This document shows, piece after piece, positions 1 to 12,749 of a stretch of 64,000 bases of DNA. Position 1 is the stretch's first letter. Every line of letters begins with the position of its first letter. Both the position numbers and the translations under genes were made by a program. The notes below the pieces were generated by a model that worked only from the letters and a program-made list of their open reading frames with translations, was not told where the DNA came from and made no database searches. Source of the stretch: Icerya purchasi (taxonomy: Eukaryota > Arthropoda > Insecta > Hemiptera > Monophlebidae). The stretch spans positions 479,520,400-479,584,399 of the forward strand of contig CM077115.1 of assembly GCA_039619475.1 (NCBI GenBank). The letters are read 5' to 3'.

Positions 1-2242
1 ATATACATTAACAGGACTTTGCTTTGAACATGCGAAATTGTTTCGCGGCACATTCACTTAAACAAAGTAGCTGAAGTCATGGAAACGTTTGTGCAAAGTG
101 AATTTCTGTGACTTCCGAAAAAACAAGCCGACAGGGAGAGGTCTACTACGTTTTCACTTGTCTCTCGGTATTTTTTACACCTTTCCATTTTTTTCGTACA
201 CACTAAAAAAAAAAAAAAAAAAACTGGAAAGGTGCTCCGCTTTTGTCTCTAAACTTATACACGGCTTGTCAGAGTGCAACTCGAAAAGCTCGTTGCGAAA
301 AGCTCATTAGAGAAAAATTGTTTGCGTGCTTAAGAGGATATTGTGCACAAAGCAGTGGCCGTTGGAACGGGAAGCGGGAGGATACTTGCTGAAAAATCAG
401 ACGGGTATTGATATGACGATTAAATAACGTGAGATGACATGGAAAACAACGTAAATAGAAGCGTTTGTAAGGAGTGAGAGGATAGACGGCGTTACTTTAC
501 CGCTGAAATTGCCGTTGGAACCCGCCGTCTGCAAGCTCGTCATATTTATTGCACATTAGTAGATCAAAGGCTACGGACACGTGTGTGTGTCGACGTGTGG
601 CTGTGAGACGTTTGCAAAATGAGCCTTTGTAAAACGCTAAGCTGTGTTGAGGGGAGAATATACGTGTGAAAGTTTACCGCTACGGAAGGTCTGTATGCGC
701 CTAGCAAGGATTTCCGTGAAAACTATACATGTTATCAAAGTACGCAGCCGGATAGGGTTGTTAAACATGAAAAACACGCTCCCGATGGCCATTATCGCGA
801 TTATAAAACCGTGAATTCTGCATGCAGACGAGCCTGCATCATTTTACGCAACCTGCAATTCTTCTTTTGCACAGTATCCTAACCAAAATGTTTACTTCAT
901 TCAGCCATTTCACCGAGTCAAATGCCGCTTTACAGACAGTAATAATAGCTGCGCGATTTGTTTCACAAACGATCACTTCAGCTTCAGTAGGCTTCGCTTC
1001 TACATCGAATTTACGGCGAAGGCCTTTACGCAACATTTCTACCGGAAAAACACTACCATACACACCTGTTCAAAGAAAGCCGCTGCTCGGAAGAAAAATG
1101 ATGCTGTCCTCTCCAGCCTACTTTTAACTTCATTTTTATCAGATTAAATAATAACCCAATTAAAGATTACTTTACGCGAAATTTCGCAAACGGTGAAACA
1201 ACGATTAAAACGGATTTAACTACGATAGCAGCAAACAATACAGCTGGAAATCGCATGTATACACTTTTCCAGTGACGTTATCGGATTAGTCCATCATCAG
1301 CTGATTAAAAATGAAATTTCTATACGTTTCAAGGAACAATCTGACTATTCCTAGCATGTATTAATAAGCAAAATTTATCGACGAAAACAATTTTAAAATT
1401 CACCGCAGCATTAATAATTGAAATGATGAACGTCGAATCACTCTAGTACAAACAGATGTAAAAAAAGCACGAAAAACAAAAAACCAGAACGATACTTAAA
1501 CTCAATTTGAAAATTTCTGAAAAACTTTTTAAAATTTATAGAAAGCAAAATTTCCGCTAAATTTGACATCGTTCGATCATCATCGCAATCGAATAATCAT
1601 AGCACAGAATTAGATTCTCGAGTTTAAGATTAAACGACGAAAAATAATAGTTGTTATAATCAAATGTCACGAAGAAGATAACACAAAACATACTGCGTCA
1701 TAGTGCGCGAACGTCGAAGATCATACCTGGTATGTTCTTGTATAACGATAAAACCATCTCGCTTACAGTCTTAAGTACAGCCTGCATGCAATAGTGGAAG
1801 TCAGTTGACTTTGAGGGGGGCGAGTAATTTGCTGGTAGTGGCTAGATGGTTTTCTCGCCAAGCCAAAAAAAAAAAAAAAAATTCTAGTCGTAATAATAGG
1901 TTACCGTTATTTCTGTGAGAAAAGAAACTTTGTTTTTTTTTTTTTATGTCCAAGATATTTACTGTTACGGAACAGCCCCATTATAAAACTTTACGGTATA
2001 ACTTTTTTCACTGATTAAACAAATAAACATTTATAATTATAGCTACGCCTATTTTCTAATAAATTCTAAAGACCCAAAATAATTTTTTTCTTTATACCTG
2101 AAAGTACAATCATAGAAAACCCTAAATATTAGTATAAAATGAGTATGAAAAAAAGAAAAAAAATCATATCATTCATTGGTAGTTCGATTGTTTCTTGTTT
2201 TTAAAAAAAATTGCCATTTTCAATTTCTTGCTATAACGAAAT
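1..2242. other. gene-free AT-rich stretch
   Basis: No gene or recognisable repeat could be supported. The stretch holds an A-run near 205-223, an A-run near 1865-1880 and a T-run near 1932-1945. Overlapping short open frames on both strands at 822-1127 resemble no family I know and have no supporting context, so they are treated as chance. Confidence 0.5.
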
Positions 2243-2264
2243 GAGAATAACCTTTTTCCAATAT
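2243..2264. repeat. left target-site duplication of LINE insertion
   Basis: A 22-bp sequence starting gagaataa and ending ccaatat occurs here and again at 3499-3520 with a single c/t difference. The two copies exactly bracket the truncated LINE and its A-rich tail. This is what target-primed reverse transcription leaves behind. Confidence 0.85.
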
Positions 2265-3498
2265 TATTCCTTCCTATCTTCATATCAAAAATCACTGGCG
2301 CTTGATGCCTCATAGAATTCCGATTTTATCGCATATAGCTGCTCGTGCTTCCAATTTTTCTCCCTATGTTTCCTTTTATAACAGTCTTCCTTACTTTTCT
2401 CTCGATTTTAATAGCATATGGCACCCCATCAATTTCTCCTCTCTTCCAGTCCGAGCTAATTCTTCCTCTCGCAATGTAGTCAACTTCGAATTCCTTCAGC
2501 TGCTGAACTCTTCTTTTCCTTCCCATGTCTTAATCTTCTCGGATGGCTCCAAAAGTGATGGGGGCACGGGTGGCGCGTATACGTCTCCTACGTTCCTACA
2601 CTCTGAGTCTTTCAGACTTCCTTTTATCTGCTTTATCTTTTCGGCCGAGTCGATCTCAATTCTTCACGCAATTCAATTCATATCCTCTACGAGTGGGGTT
2701 CACAAATTCCTGATTGTTTCTGATTCCAAAGGCGTTCTTGAAACCATCTCCTCTCTTCCTTCTCATACTTCTGACGGTATCATCCTCTCTATTCAATCTC
2801 TTGTCTCTTCTTTGTTCTCGTTCCGCTCCATTCTCATAGACTTTCTATGGGTCCCTAGTCATTCTAATATTGAGGGCAATGACTCAGCTGACTCTTTAGC
2901 TCGCTCAGCCGCCCGCATTGGTCCTTTCCTCGACTTTTTCCCTTCCTCAGACATTCTTTCTCTATCACGCTCTAATCATTCTAGACTTTGGTCTGACATG
3001 TATCCATCTTTATTCTCAAATCGCTTTTCACAGTACCGTCTTATTCAACCAGTTCCTAGTTTCCTGCCGTGGTTTCAATCTATTCCTACCTGTCGTCGTT
3101 CCACTGTTGTTTCCTTAATTAGGCTTAGAACCAATGATTCTCTATTCCCCTATTCTCGCTTTCGTTTTTCTTTAGCTCTCTCTCCTTTCAGTTCTCTTCA
3201 CGCTTCTGAGCCTTCTTGTATTTGTGACTCAAATCACATCCTATTCGAATGTTCTGCACTCTCTAACGAACGTTCCTTTCTTTACGCCCAACTTCTAGTT
3301 TTGGGTCTTCCTACTCCCTTTAACGCTACCTATATTCTTTCCTTCCCATTGCCTTCAGTTATTCCATTGCTGCTGTCCTTTGTCTTTTCCATTTCTGACC
3401 GCTTGGTTATTTAGTTATAACTCTTAATTTTTCATGTTGTTGGGTCAAGGCCGCTGGCGCGCCCAGGGTAGGAATAAAAAAAAAAATAAATAAAAAAA
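2265..3498 (+). mobile_element. 5'-truncated non-LTR retrotransposon insertion (family A)
   Basis: A LINE copy of about 1.23 kb that begins abruptly after the left target duplication, carries an open RNase H frame, and ends in a short 3' UTR and an A-rich tail (about 3475-3498) just before the right duplication. The 3' UTR motif beginning gttgggtcaag at 3439 recurs on the minus strand near 24.6 kb, and the coding part recurs in decayed form at 26.8-29.1 kb and 46.4-46.8 kb. The missing endonuclease and RT are explained by 5' truncation during insertion. The one-mismatch duplication and the open frame suggest a fairly recent insertion. RNase H plus a C-terminal CCHC-like knuckle points to the R1/I group of clades; the exact clade is uncertain. 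Confidence 0.85.
2266..3414 (+). CDS. LINE ORF2 C-terminal fragment: RNase H and zinc knuckle (partial)
   Basis: The frame is open from the insertion junction at 2266, so the first in-frame ATG (2305) is probably not a real start; the true N-terminus with endonuclease and RT is missing. Residues are counted from 2302. The RNase H domain spans about 75-205. The acidic catalytic set is visible: D81 in FSDGSK, E116 in SAESIS, D141 in SDSKG and D197 in SADSLA, with the conserved His at 187 in WVPSHS. A C-x-C-x3-H-x4-C knuckle lies at 306-317. In these LINEs RNase H removes template RNA during target-primed reverse transcription. The frame is Ser/Phe-rich and pyrimidine-rich on its coding strand, a bias shared with the relic at 26.8-29.1 kb. 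It lacks RT, so it cannot move by itself. Confidence 0.82.
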   Translation: MPSYLHIKNHWRLMPHRIPILSHIAARASNFSPYVSFYNSLPYFSLDFNSIWHPINFSSLPVRANSSSRNVVNFEFLQLLNSSFPSHVLIFSDGSKSDGGTGGAYTSPTFLHSESFRLPFICFIFSAESISILHAIQFISSTSGVHKFLIVSDSKGVLETISSLPSHTSDGIILSIQSLVSSLFSFRSILIDFLWVPSHSNIEGNDSADSLARSAARIGPFLDFFPSSDILSLSRSNHSRLWSDMYPSLFSNRFSQYRLIQPVPSFLPWFQSIPTCRRSTVVSLIRLRTNDSLFPYSRFRFSLALSPFSSLHASEPSCICDSNHILFECSALSNERSFLYAQLLVLGLPTPFNATYILSFPLPSVIPLLLSFVFSISDRLVI

Positions 3499-3520
3499 GA
3501 GAATAATCTTTTTCCAATAT
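3499..3520. repeat. right target-site duplication of LINE insertion
   Basis: Partner of the 22-bp sequence at 2243-2264, with one difference at the ninth base. It lies immediately after the A-rich tail. Confidence 0.85.
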
Positions 3521-3888
3521 CTTTTTGTAATAACCTGTGCCAGAGGTTTCCATTTAAAGTATATTTATGAATGTTTAGTATGTTAATTGGCAACTGAAGT
3601 AAAACAAATAATAACAACATATCTGTTCCACTCTGTATAAGTTTTTTACTTTTGATGTATTCTTTTTGTTAAATTTATCAGCAAAAAATCTTTCAAAATA
3701 AAATCTTGTGGAATCGTTATAAGCAAAAATTATTTATCTGCGTATCAAGATGTTGATTGTCATAACCGATTACTCGTTGTAGTCGATGTAAACTGATGGA
3801 AGTTAATTTATAGTTGTATGGAATTCTGCCGGTTCCGGCAGTATTCTTCCCTATTGCCGGTATGTAAACGATTTTCATTGCATTTAAA

Positions 3889-4137
3889 CTATCTATCTAT
3901 ATATATATATATACTATATATATATATATATAGATATATATAGATATAGATATATATATATATATATAGATATAGATATATAGATATATAGATATATATA
4001 CATAGATATATAGAATATATACATAGATATATAGATATATATACATAGATATATAGATATGTATGTATGTTTGTATGTATATGCGTATGCGTATATGTAT
4101 GTGTATATGAGTATGTATATATGTATATGTGTATGTA
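3889..4137. repeat. compound microsatellite (TA / GATA / GTAT types)
   Basis: About 250 bp of TA dinucleotides interrupted by gata units, passing into tatg/gtat units on the right. It is an interrupted array with several unit types, so it is expected to be polymorphic. Confidence 0.95.
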
Positions 4138-5039
4138 AATATCAGTAGCGAATCCTCCAGTCTTCTAGTTATTCAGCAAAGTACCAAATCAAATTGAAAA
4201 AGAAAGAAATCTGCCAGCAATTCTTTAGCAGCAAAGATTAATTTGGTTGTAGAAATGTGAAAAGCTGCTATCTGATCTAGTGAAGAAAAATGATTAGTGT
4301 GCAGAACGGTTTCGTCAGTGTCCCGTAGTAGTCCGATTTGATAGTCTGCTCGTTCTTCCTGTTTAGATCCCCGGGCGACGTTAAGTACTTCTCCCACATT
4401 AAAGAGTAATTAGGAACCCACTAAGAAGCATACACACACATACAACAGTAGCGTGAACAGTCAATTCTCGAGCTGTCGGTGTGCGTTTACACAGCTTTTT
4501 GTGATTTGTTCGCATGTTTCGGCTTCTAATTCTCTTTTGTGATCATATTTTATTCTTCCTGGTGTGATACGATTTTATGTAAAACAATTTAAAATTATTT
4601 TCCAGTATGGCTGGGTTAAAATTTAGAAGCATTAGATTTCTGACATTCGGTATTTTTGTTCAGTGAATTTTACATAAAATAAGCGGTAATAGGGGGCTAT
4701 TATATCATGAATTATCTAACGAACAGAACAATCGAGGTAAAAATAGGCTCGTTGATTGGCCAACATTTTAACATTTAAAAAACGATAAAGACGAGTTGTT
4801 TAAAGTATTATCGACAGCAGTTTATACGAGTGTAGAATCGAATGGAGCTAGAATAAAAATCCTCGTGTCGCGATTCACAAGTTTTCCATTTACAAAAATG
4901 ATACATTTTAACGTTTTTAACCCATCCCGGTGTAACTTTATGGAGTTCAGAAGGGGTAACAACATTTGGCTTATCCGTATTATCGATCAAAAATATGTAC
5001 ACACTGAAAAAATAAGTTTTTTAAAAAAAAAGGGTTCAT
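4138..5039. other. gene-free stretch
   Basis: No gene, RNA or recognisable repeat seen. Short open frames here have no recognisable motif. Confidence 0.5.
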
Positions 5040-5480
5040 TCTAAAACCGGAATAAAAATACGCTGAAAGGTAAAAAATATTTACTGGATAAAAGTTAACG
5101 CAGTACAATGTGTATCCTTAAAAGGGGGTCTTATGATAATTCTTAAACAACATTCATACCTCCGATTAATGCCTCGGTACACCGAAATTTCTACAATAAA
5201 GACCATATTAAACAATTTTTCGGTTCAATTATTCGTTCGCAGAAAACTAATAGTGATCGTATACTGCTGTATTAATTTAACATACTTTTTTAGTCTTTAA
5301 TAAAATTTTAATTTCCTGCCGACTACTCTAATAAGTACTCGTATTATTGTTGCTTAGAAATAATTTTGATATCCTCCTTTAAGGGTATAACTACACAAGA
5401 AGATCTTTAACCGAGTAATCGTTTTTTTACTTTTTAGCACGTATTATTCGATTTATGGAGTAAATTTTGATTTTTTTTTT
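5040..5480. mobile_element. decayed fold-back MITE (oldest of three copies)
   Basis: The order of landmarks matches the clean copies at 43.5 and 57.6 kb: a left segment with ggtaaaaaatatttac and gataattctt...acaacatt, a centre with tttaatttcctgcc...actctaat, and a right segment with tttttactttttagcac. Many substitutions separate it from the other two, and its arms no longer pair cleanly by eye. Membership of the family is inferred from this shared landmark order. Confidence 0.5.
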
Positions 5481-5533
5481 TTGAAACAATATAATAATTT
5501 ATGTTAAATTCAGTTTGTTATTAAAATTATATT

Positions 5534-5690
5534 GTTAGCCAACTACTATATTTCGTTCAGGTAGGAGATCTGGTTCGAATCCCGCTGTCGCACACTGACA
5601 CCTCAAATATTTCACTTACGTCGGGTTAATGTCTGTAATTAACGCCCCCCACCAAAAAAAAAAAAAATAAAAAATAAAAAATAAAAAAAA
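5534..5690 (+). mobile_element. tRNA-derived SINE
   Basis: A perfect pol III B box (GGTTCGAATCC, 5572-5582) lies in a sequence that aligns with the SINE at 36.1 kb (shared tttcgttcag, then ggttcgaatcccgctg). The 3' part contains gttaatgtctgtaattaac and ends in an A-rich tail from about 5652. A degenerate A-box region lies near 5535-5545. The body does not fold as a functional tRNA by eye, so a SINE is favoured over a tRNA gene. Confidence 0.65.
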
Positions 5691-8180
5691 TATATACATA
5701 TATTGTCACACTGAAATGTTTATAAATGAAACATTTTTTTGTAGTCAAAAATATCATCTGAAAGTGAAATTACGTATTTAAATATATTGCCAAATTTCGA
5801 ACTAGCACTTGTCAAATAAAAAGAAAACAAATTACAGTGGTGAAAATAAAAGGTAAATTATTCCGCTAGTAAAGCTGTCCGGGTAGTCGTTTATGCCGTA
5901 ATCATAAATTATATCTGAAAGTATCATCCTCGACTTCTGACGTTTACGAAAATATCAGTATCTCTCTCTCGAATCTTCCCTTAATCTTACTAATAGAATA
6001 GACAAGGTCCCGGAAACAGAATTTTGAACGACAAGTAGCTCGGACACATAATTTGGAACTAGATTAATCGACTGGGCTGTTGCGAATTAAAGATGAAGAA
6101 AAGCATGGTGTGGGGTAGATACTTCGAAGGGAAAGATGGTAGTAACTTTGTCAAAAGAAGAAAGAACTTGAAAAACAGATGTTGCCCCGTTACAGGTAAA
6201 ACACATAAACCTAATTGCTTTTTATAAAAACAACTGTAAAAGAAAAATATTGCCTTACATTAATCATTATGTTCGAGCCGCCACAGAACCAGTATAAATT
6301 TTTTCTAGCGGTAATGGGTGCTCATTCATCAATGTTAGTCCAGTTTGAGAATTATTAAAGTTAATGACGAGAAATTTGATGAATCGACCTTCTATTCTAT
6401 AACTCCGTTAATTACTTTTTAAAAACTCTAGTACATAATTATCACGCGGAGATGTGTCATCCCTCTAATATCTTTATAATCGTTTGTGTGTTTATATCGA
6501 AGTACTAATGTCCACTAAAGGTATCGCGTCTGTCGTCGTGCCATGACATCAGCAAAGCTCCAATCTGTCCACAGCTGCGTTATAGTGTAAATTATAAAGG
6601 AAGTTTTAACTGAAACAGTTTTGACAACATTGTAAAACTAGAAAAAGAAAGAAATTTAAAAGTAGCAAAAGTACCAATTACTGCTAAGAAGGAAAACGGA
6701 AAAAGAAACTGACAAACACATCTTAGTAAAAAAAAAAAAAAAAAAAAATGGTAATAATACACATTTGAAAGAAATTAGAGGAAAAGTGCAGGAAAACAAA
6801 AAAGGAAATTAACCGAATGATTACAAGAAGAGGAAACAATCTGAAAAATTACGTGGTAAACGCATAAGGTAAAAAAAATAACGGGATATACTATACACGG
6901 GAAAAAAAAAGAAAAAAAGATTACTAAAATATTTTTCAAATTTGAACAGAGTTATTAATATTCAAATGTACCGCTAAAGATTATTTGTAAAATGTATTAT
7001 AATTAACTCGATGGAAGAAAATGTTGCAAAAATTAGGAAATATATATTTAAAAAAAATATATATATATATACATATAAAAGGTAACGCAATTTCTACAAA
7101 CCCGAAATAATGTTCCGAAAAATAAAGAAAAACCTGAGCTTGAAACGAGGAAAAGGAAAATGTAAAAAATCAATTATAATCGGATAATCGCCAGAATAAA
7201 AGCCTTTTGCAAAAGTCAGTACTTAATGCATTTATATTATTTCTCATATTTTAACCGTAGCGAAGGTCTATTTTTAATTTTTTAAACGTAAATATTTTAA
7301 TTTAATGGGCAACCATCAACAAAAAAAAAAAAAAAAGAAATATTTTTAATCAAATGTATAAATGTAAACTTAGTGTTTTACGCATTTTACTAGCATCAGA
7401 GTATGATGGTCAGTATAATATTATTCGAAAAGAGAAGATTTTTATCTTGTAATCTCTTGACGTTTGACTAAAACATATTGGACTATATTGGAAACGTGTA
7501 TGGCGCAGCGGGTTTGTAACACGAAAGCGTGGTTGTTTTGTTTTTTTTCTTACTATAAACAGAATATAAAAAATGATGATTATACTTTATTTGTAGCAAA
7601 GTTTACGCACTTAACAGTCTGCAAGAGGCCTCCCCTTATTCAAAATAATACCTAGAATCTTTATCTCTTTTTTAAAATTTAACGATGTTTGATCATAAAA
7701 AAAGCAGTATCCCGATCAGACTGGTTGTTCCTTGAAATAATATATCCCGTTTTATCTGGATTGATTTTGATCTTTCCGTTTTTTAACATTTTTTCCCCAC
7801 TATTCTTATCAAATTACGGGATAATCGATTTACCACCGTGAAAAAAAATAAATAAAGGAGAAAACATGGCTGCGTATCGTTTGCATAAAGTGTAGGAAGG
7901 TCGATCTCTTTCAGTTTCGAGGAGTATGCGAAACCGAATGTAATAACCGAGGGGAGGCTACTCCGAGTTTGACCAGACTATAACTTTTGATATTCTGAAA
8001 CCGATTTTTCAATAAAACTGTGCGATAGAAATACAAATATAGGCGTTCTTCTAACATATATTTTACTTATGTCAACTTTAATGTTACCGTAATTAGGCGG
8101 TTTTTTTTTTTCTCACTTCTCGCCGGGGTCCTAGGACCACAATTAGTGCCGATGTAAATCTTTCTTTTATTTTTTTTCGG
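5691..8180. other. gene-free AT-rich stretch
   Basis: No gene or recognisable element seen. It contains an A-run at about 6728-6748 and a short TA run near 7057-7072. Confidence 0.5.
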
Positions 8181-9480
8181 GCACGTCAACAGTGGAACTT
8201 ACCCAACGCAAAGAATTGTACATTACATAAGGGGAAAAGAGTAGAAATTGAGGAGATAAAGAAGGCCAACAAAGGAACTATATTGAGAGAGGGAAATGCA
8301 AGAATGGAGTGGACACTACAAGGCGTTAAGTTAATACTTTCTCATATTTGTTCTCATTAAAACAGGACACACGACTTTTAACGACTACACACTAATAACT
8401 TTCCTTTAAAAAAAATCAAATTACGTTACAGAAAATAAGAAATATTAATTACGGTAAAAAAGCAACATTCACGAATTAAACACGTTTTATCGTTCAAACG
8501 ACCCGTGCTGACTCAGATTAGGTTTGAGCGAGTAAAATATTACTTTCCGCCGAATGCTGTTGTAATTTGCTCAAAGTTATCCGGGCGGTAATGCATCTCT
8601 ACATCAGTATCTCTTAAGTCTTCCCCGCCGGATTCGCAGGGAGAGACGAAGGGAACATGCTGGACGCTTCGACATTCTCACTGAGCTCTAGTTTATACTA
8701 GAGAATTTGCTAAATCTAAGTTTGTAGTAGTCTTGTACGTTAATCACGATGGAGTGTTCTGCTGGACACGAAATAAGGGACGTCGTTAGCGATTTGTCTG
8801 AGTATTTTAGACTGAAGCTGTTAATATTGCTCTCGGACATCATATACCTCAATGCCATATACCGGTACCAGTACGGATAGGCAGATTAATCTCTTTTGCA
8901 AGATATGCTCGCATCCCGTAAGTCGTAAGATTTTAAATCATGAGATAATTTTTTGCCTTACGTGCGCGATGTCGTCGGTCTTCCATATTAGACGTCAGTC
9001 TATAATTAATTCCAGGTGGCATTCAGCGATGTTACTTTGCGGGAGAACGTTATTTATTTCTACCCAGGGCAAACAGAACTGTTGATTTAACGTAAAAATC
9101 ACACGGTAAGCTTTTTGAATGATTTCTTTTCATCTTACATCTCTCTGCCCATGCTTCAATCTTGTTTAAGTGCCGCTGTAGCAATAATGAAGCACGCGAG
9201 GGATCGCTATTAGCCGCTAAGATGCAGGTGTCATCAGCGAGCGTCGCTATTACCGTAGTCTTTAATTCCGGAAACTCCGCAGAGATTTAACAATGGCGCA
9301 AGTATTCTTCCCTATGGGACGGGTGCATTTGTACGGTTTTTTCACACGGCGCGTTAATGAATTTACAGCTTTATTACAAAACTGCTGCTTGACAAAAAGC
9401 CATTATATTACCGCGTAAATGTCATTAGGCAGAATGTTCTATGCAGCTTACAACTCTAGATTAAGTGCTTCGTGAACATG
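8181..9480 (-). pseudogene. Jockey-type LINE relic: RT palm to C-terminus, decayed
   Basis: Read on the minus strand, frame-broken pieces follow the usual order of a Jockey-clade ORF2. First comes a degenerate GxPQGxxLxP-like segment near 9290-9320. Next is the RT active-site segment TLADDTCILAAN at about 9210-9245, which keeps both Asp of the ADD motif. Then come thumb-like pieces (RLIWKT, then GCEH.LQKRL...VYGIE) and LQSKILRQIAND at about 8780-8820, followed by SSRTLHRD. Several in-frame stops and at least two frame changes make it non-functional. The 3' end may be at the T-rich tract near 8163-8180, which would be an A-tail on this strand; that limit is a guess. The endonuclease and the start of RT are not recognisable. 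Confidence 0.7.
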
Positions 9481-12400
9481 TATAATGTAAAACCGGAATT
9501 TCATAATTTTGTTTTTACTTTCATATCGTGGTCCAGTTAATTTTCCAATGATGGTTTCATTTGTGCTGATAAATTAAGCTCATCGCCGAGCGACTGCACC
9601 TAAACAATTTCAGCTGCCTCCGTTGTGTAGCTATTTTTAGGCATGATTCCAGACTTTTTTTTAAGACTAATAAAGTGCTAGGGACACCGTTAAAAAAAAA
9701 GAAAAAGCTATAACTAAAAAAACATAATCCACTATTCTTGCAATATTATTGAAGGTAAACAAATGGGCGTCCGAATTTTTTCACCCACCATGAAATTGAA
9801 ACCAGTTACACTGACACGGGGAAAAAAAAAAAATCTAAAACACCCGATAATTTTTTGAGCTTTTTTATAAATATTACCCTATAATTTCGTAAGCTTCAAT
9901 TTTTAAAAATTCAATATAGTAACCATTTCTTGATATTAACATCAATTAACCCGTTAGTAGAAATTATTTTACCGACTTTGAAAATTTCCCATTTCACAGC
10001 CGCATTAAATATTTTAAATCGGTAATATTAAATCCATCGCTCAAAAGTAATACAGAAGGAGGAACGTTAAAGTTTTGAACGGAGGACTCTTTCCCGATCA
10101 ATATTTTCGTCGAGCGACACTGTGTCCAAGGCACGAAGGCTTTTTGTTTGTTGTACTGGATGAAGATGGTGAAAGAGGATGAAAATAAAGCAAAGGAAAC
10201 GAAAACGAATAAAATGCGTTATATGAAAAAGTTGAAATGGAAGCGTCATCGGCTCACGTCAAAGCACCGGTGACGCGGCATTCGAGAACATAAAATGCGC
10301 TGATCAAAGCGAAATTCAGAGAACTTGAACACGTCCTGAACAGGAATTCGGAGGTGATTTTTCAAATGAACGCAGCCGTTTGTAAAAACTTTCTTTTGAA
10401 TCATTCTCCGCATGATTTAAACAGTAGTGCCTCTTATTTAGCAGCTTATCGTGGAGTTTATTTGTGGCACGTTCAACTTCGATTTAAATAGCAACGCTTT
10501 TTTATTACTAATCGTAATAACGTGTACTCAGTATTCACCTGTGGTGGTGTAACATAAACTTACGCGTATTTTACTTGCCGCAAACCCTGGTTGACTGTTG
10601 TGCGAAAATGATTTTCTTTTCGAAATGATAGCCGACCAAATCTCTTACGGGTTTTTTATGATTTTCTTTGACAATTTAAATATACTCGGTGAATAAGACT
10701 GATCTTCTTTCAATGGCATTACTGATAAACGTGTTCATTCGCTGATAATGCGAGCAGTATTGAGAAAGGAACAACAGAGCGGGTTCATATCATTCCCCTT
10801 GGTTTATCTTTGAAGAAGGGAAAATTTACTACTTTTTTTCGTCAATCTATTTTTATACCGATGGTTGTTTTTGATTGGCAGTATTTTAATTTAACACGAG
10901 TGCGATAATAACCGGAAAACAGTTTTAGCCGGTTAGATTAAAAAGAAAAAAAAAAGATGCTATCTATGCGACATGAGATACATATATTTGAGATATTAGT
11001 TTTGCGCAAAATTGTAATTTCGTCCGTTTTAATTTAAATCGTCCGTCGACCTTTAAGAATATAAAAAATAAATAAATAAAAAAGTAAAAAAAACCGAAAA
11101 TGCAGAAAAAATGTAAAAACGCTTCCGATAGAGATTGATTTTTTTTTTTGACGAAATATAAAACAGGCAACAGGAGACGGGTTAGTGCGAATATTGCGAA
11201 AGGAAGGGAAAAAAAAGGAACAAAAGGAACGGAAAGTTATTCAAAGTTAAGCGGATGGATTGAAAAACAATTAAGTGAACGAAAACGAATTTTCCTATCA
11301 AGAGTGTTGACCGAGCACTTCAGTTTTACTTGTCTTTATTAATCGCAATTTTCGACGCATTTTGACCTGAACTGTTTGATCCGCTTTTCGGTTCTGAATA
11401 ATTCGTCGAAAATATCTCCCGAGATCGGCTTGGATATCGAAAGTGTTGCATCAGTATAATTATGTGCAAAGAAAAAAGCTAATATTTTTTAAGCTCTATT
11501 CCTGCCTGAATTAAACCGAGCTATAATTAATTAACGCTGCACAGGTAGCGCCTATAGCCCGTTAAATAGAGGGGTTCTTAACTTCGCACCTATAACCTAT
11601 TTCACACTATTACAGCCGCTTACTGGTTATTTTTCGTGATAACGCAATCGTCCTTTTGTTTTTACGGTGTACTGCATAAAGTCCCTGCGAGCACTATCCT
11701 CGTAGATATCGCGATTCCTCCTGCGACAATCAGTTGCATCGTTATTGTGGAAAGAGTAAGCGATTACGTAATTCTACCAATCTCGCGGAACTTCAAAAAT
11801 AATACTCGAAAATAATCAGCAGAACATTTCTCGCTCAGAAAGTAAATACAAAATAAATAACGATAGCGAATATCATTTCAATATAATAAACCGTAATGAA
11901 CGTACAAATCTGATATAAAAAGCGAGTCCGAACGATTGACCAGGTTGTTATATTTCAGCGTGGCAACAATGTTCGCAATAAATATTTCATATTCGTAATG
12001 ATTTTTAATGTATTAACACTAAGATATTGATATTGTATCGCGGTTTTATTTTTAACGGTTTTATTCTCTTTTATGTTAGTGATTTTTAAAGCGATGCATT
12101 GAAAACGTATCGAAATTTTTGCTTTTAAATCAATATAATTTATTCATTACGAACTTAATTTTGCATTTTAGCATTTTTCATAATACTTTACAAATTAAAG
12201 AAACGTATATCTCGTAGATAAGCGCGACCTTTAGCGTTCCTTTGTTTAGGTAGGATATCTCACTGCTAATGGAATTTTCTTTAATAACCGACCCCAAATT
12301 TACCATTTTATCAGAATTATTACAGTTGCGAAAACAAAATTATTCATTACCACAGCTTGAAGTCTCTCGCCTTTGTAATGTTCATTTTAGTCTGTGTATT

Positions 12401-12589
12401 TATATATTGCTGATATCGATTATAATAAAAAAAGAATGTACCTGAAAAACGAGTTTTTCTTATCCATTTCGGTGAGGGGAAACCATTATTTTGACAGGTA
12501 ATCTCTAAAGGTTAGTTGGACGGTCTTTACCAATCTGATACCGTTTTACGTATTAATTTTATCTTTGACATTGAGTGCTTCAAGTTAAA
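9481..12589. other. gene-free stretch
   Basis: No gene seen. The part from about 11,500 to 11,900 is non-repetitive and less homopolymer-rich than its surroundings. Short open frames lack motifs. Confidence 0.5.
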
Positions 12590-12644
12590 TACACACACAC
12601 ATATATATACATATATATATTATATATGTGTGTATATATATATA
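12590..12644. repeat. CA/TA microsatellite
   Basis: Runs of ca, ta and tg dinucleotides in succession. Confidence 0.95.
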
Positions 12645-12645
12645 A

Positions 12646-12681
12646 ACTCGGCCCTTTGGGACTCGGCCCTTTGGGACTCGG
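12646..12681. repeat. 15-bp tandem repeat, 2.4 copies
   Basis: The unit actcggccctttggg is present twice without change (12646-12660, 12661-12675) and then the first six bases again. It is GC-richer than the flanks and lies directly against a microsatellite. Confidence 0.9.
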
Positions 12682-12749
12682 AAGGGGGCAAGCTCCTTCC
12701 ACCGCCAGGTCTCTAGTTCTTCTATAATTCTTATAGAAGAGTAAACTTT

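Noticed and set aside
822..1127. 101-codon open frame on + with a 74-codon frame on the opposite strand
   Set aside because: No recognisable motif, no splice or promoter context that can be supported, and overlapping frames on both strands fit chance.
5534..5610. Possible tRNA gene because of a perfect B box
   Set aside because: The A box is degenerate, arms do not pair by eye, and the sequence repeats at 36.1 kb with a SINE-like tail.
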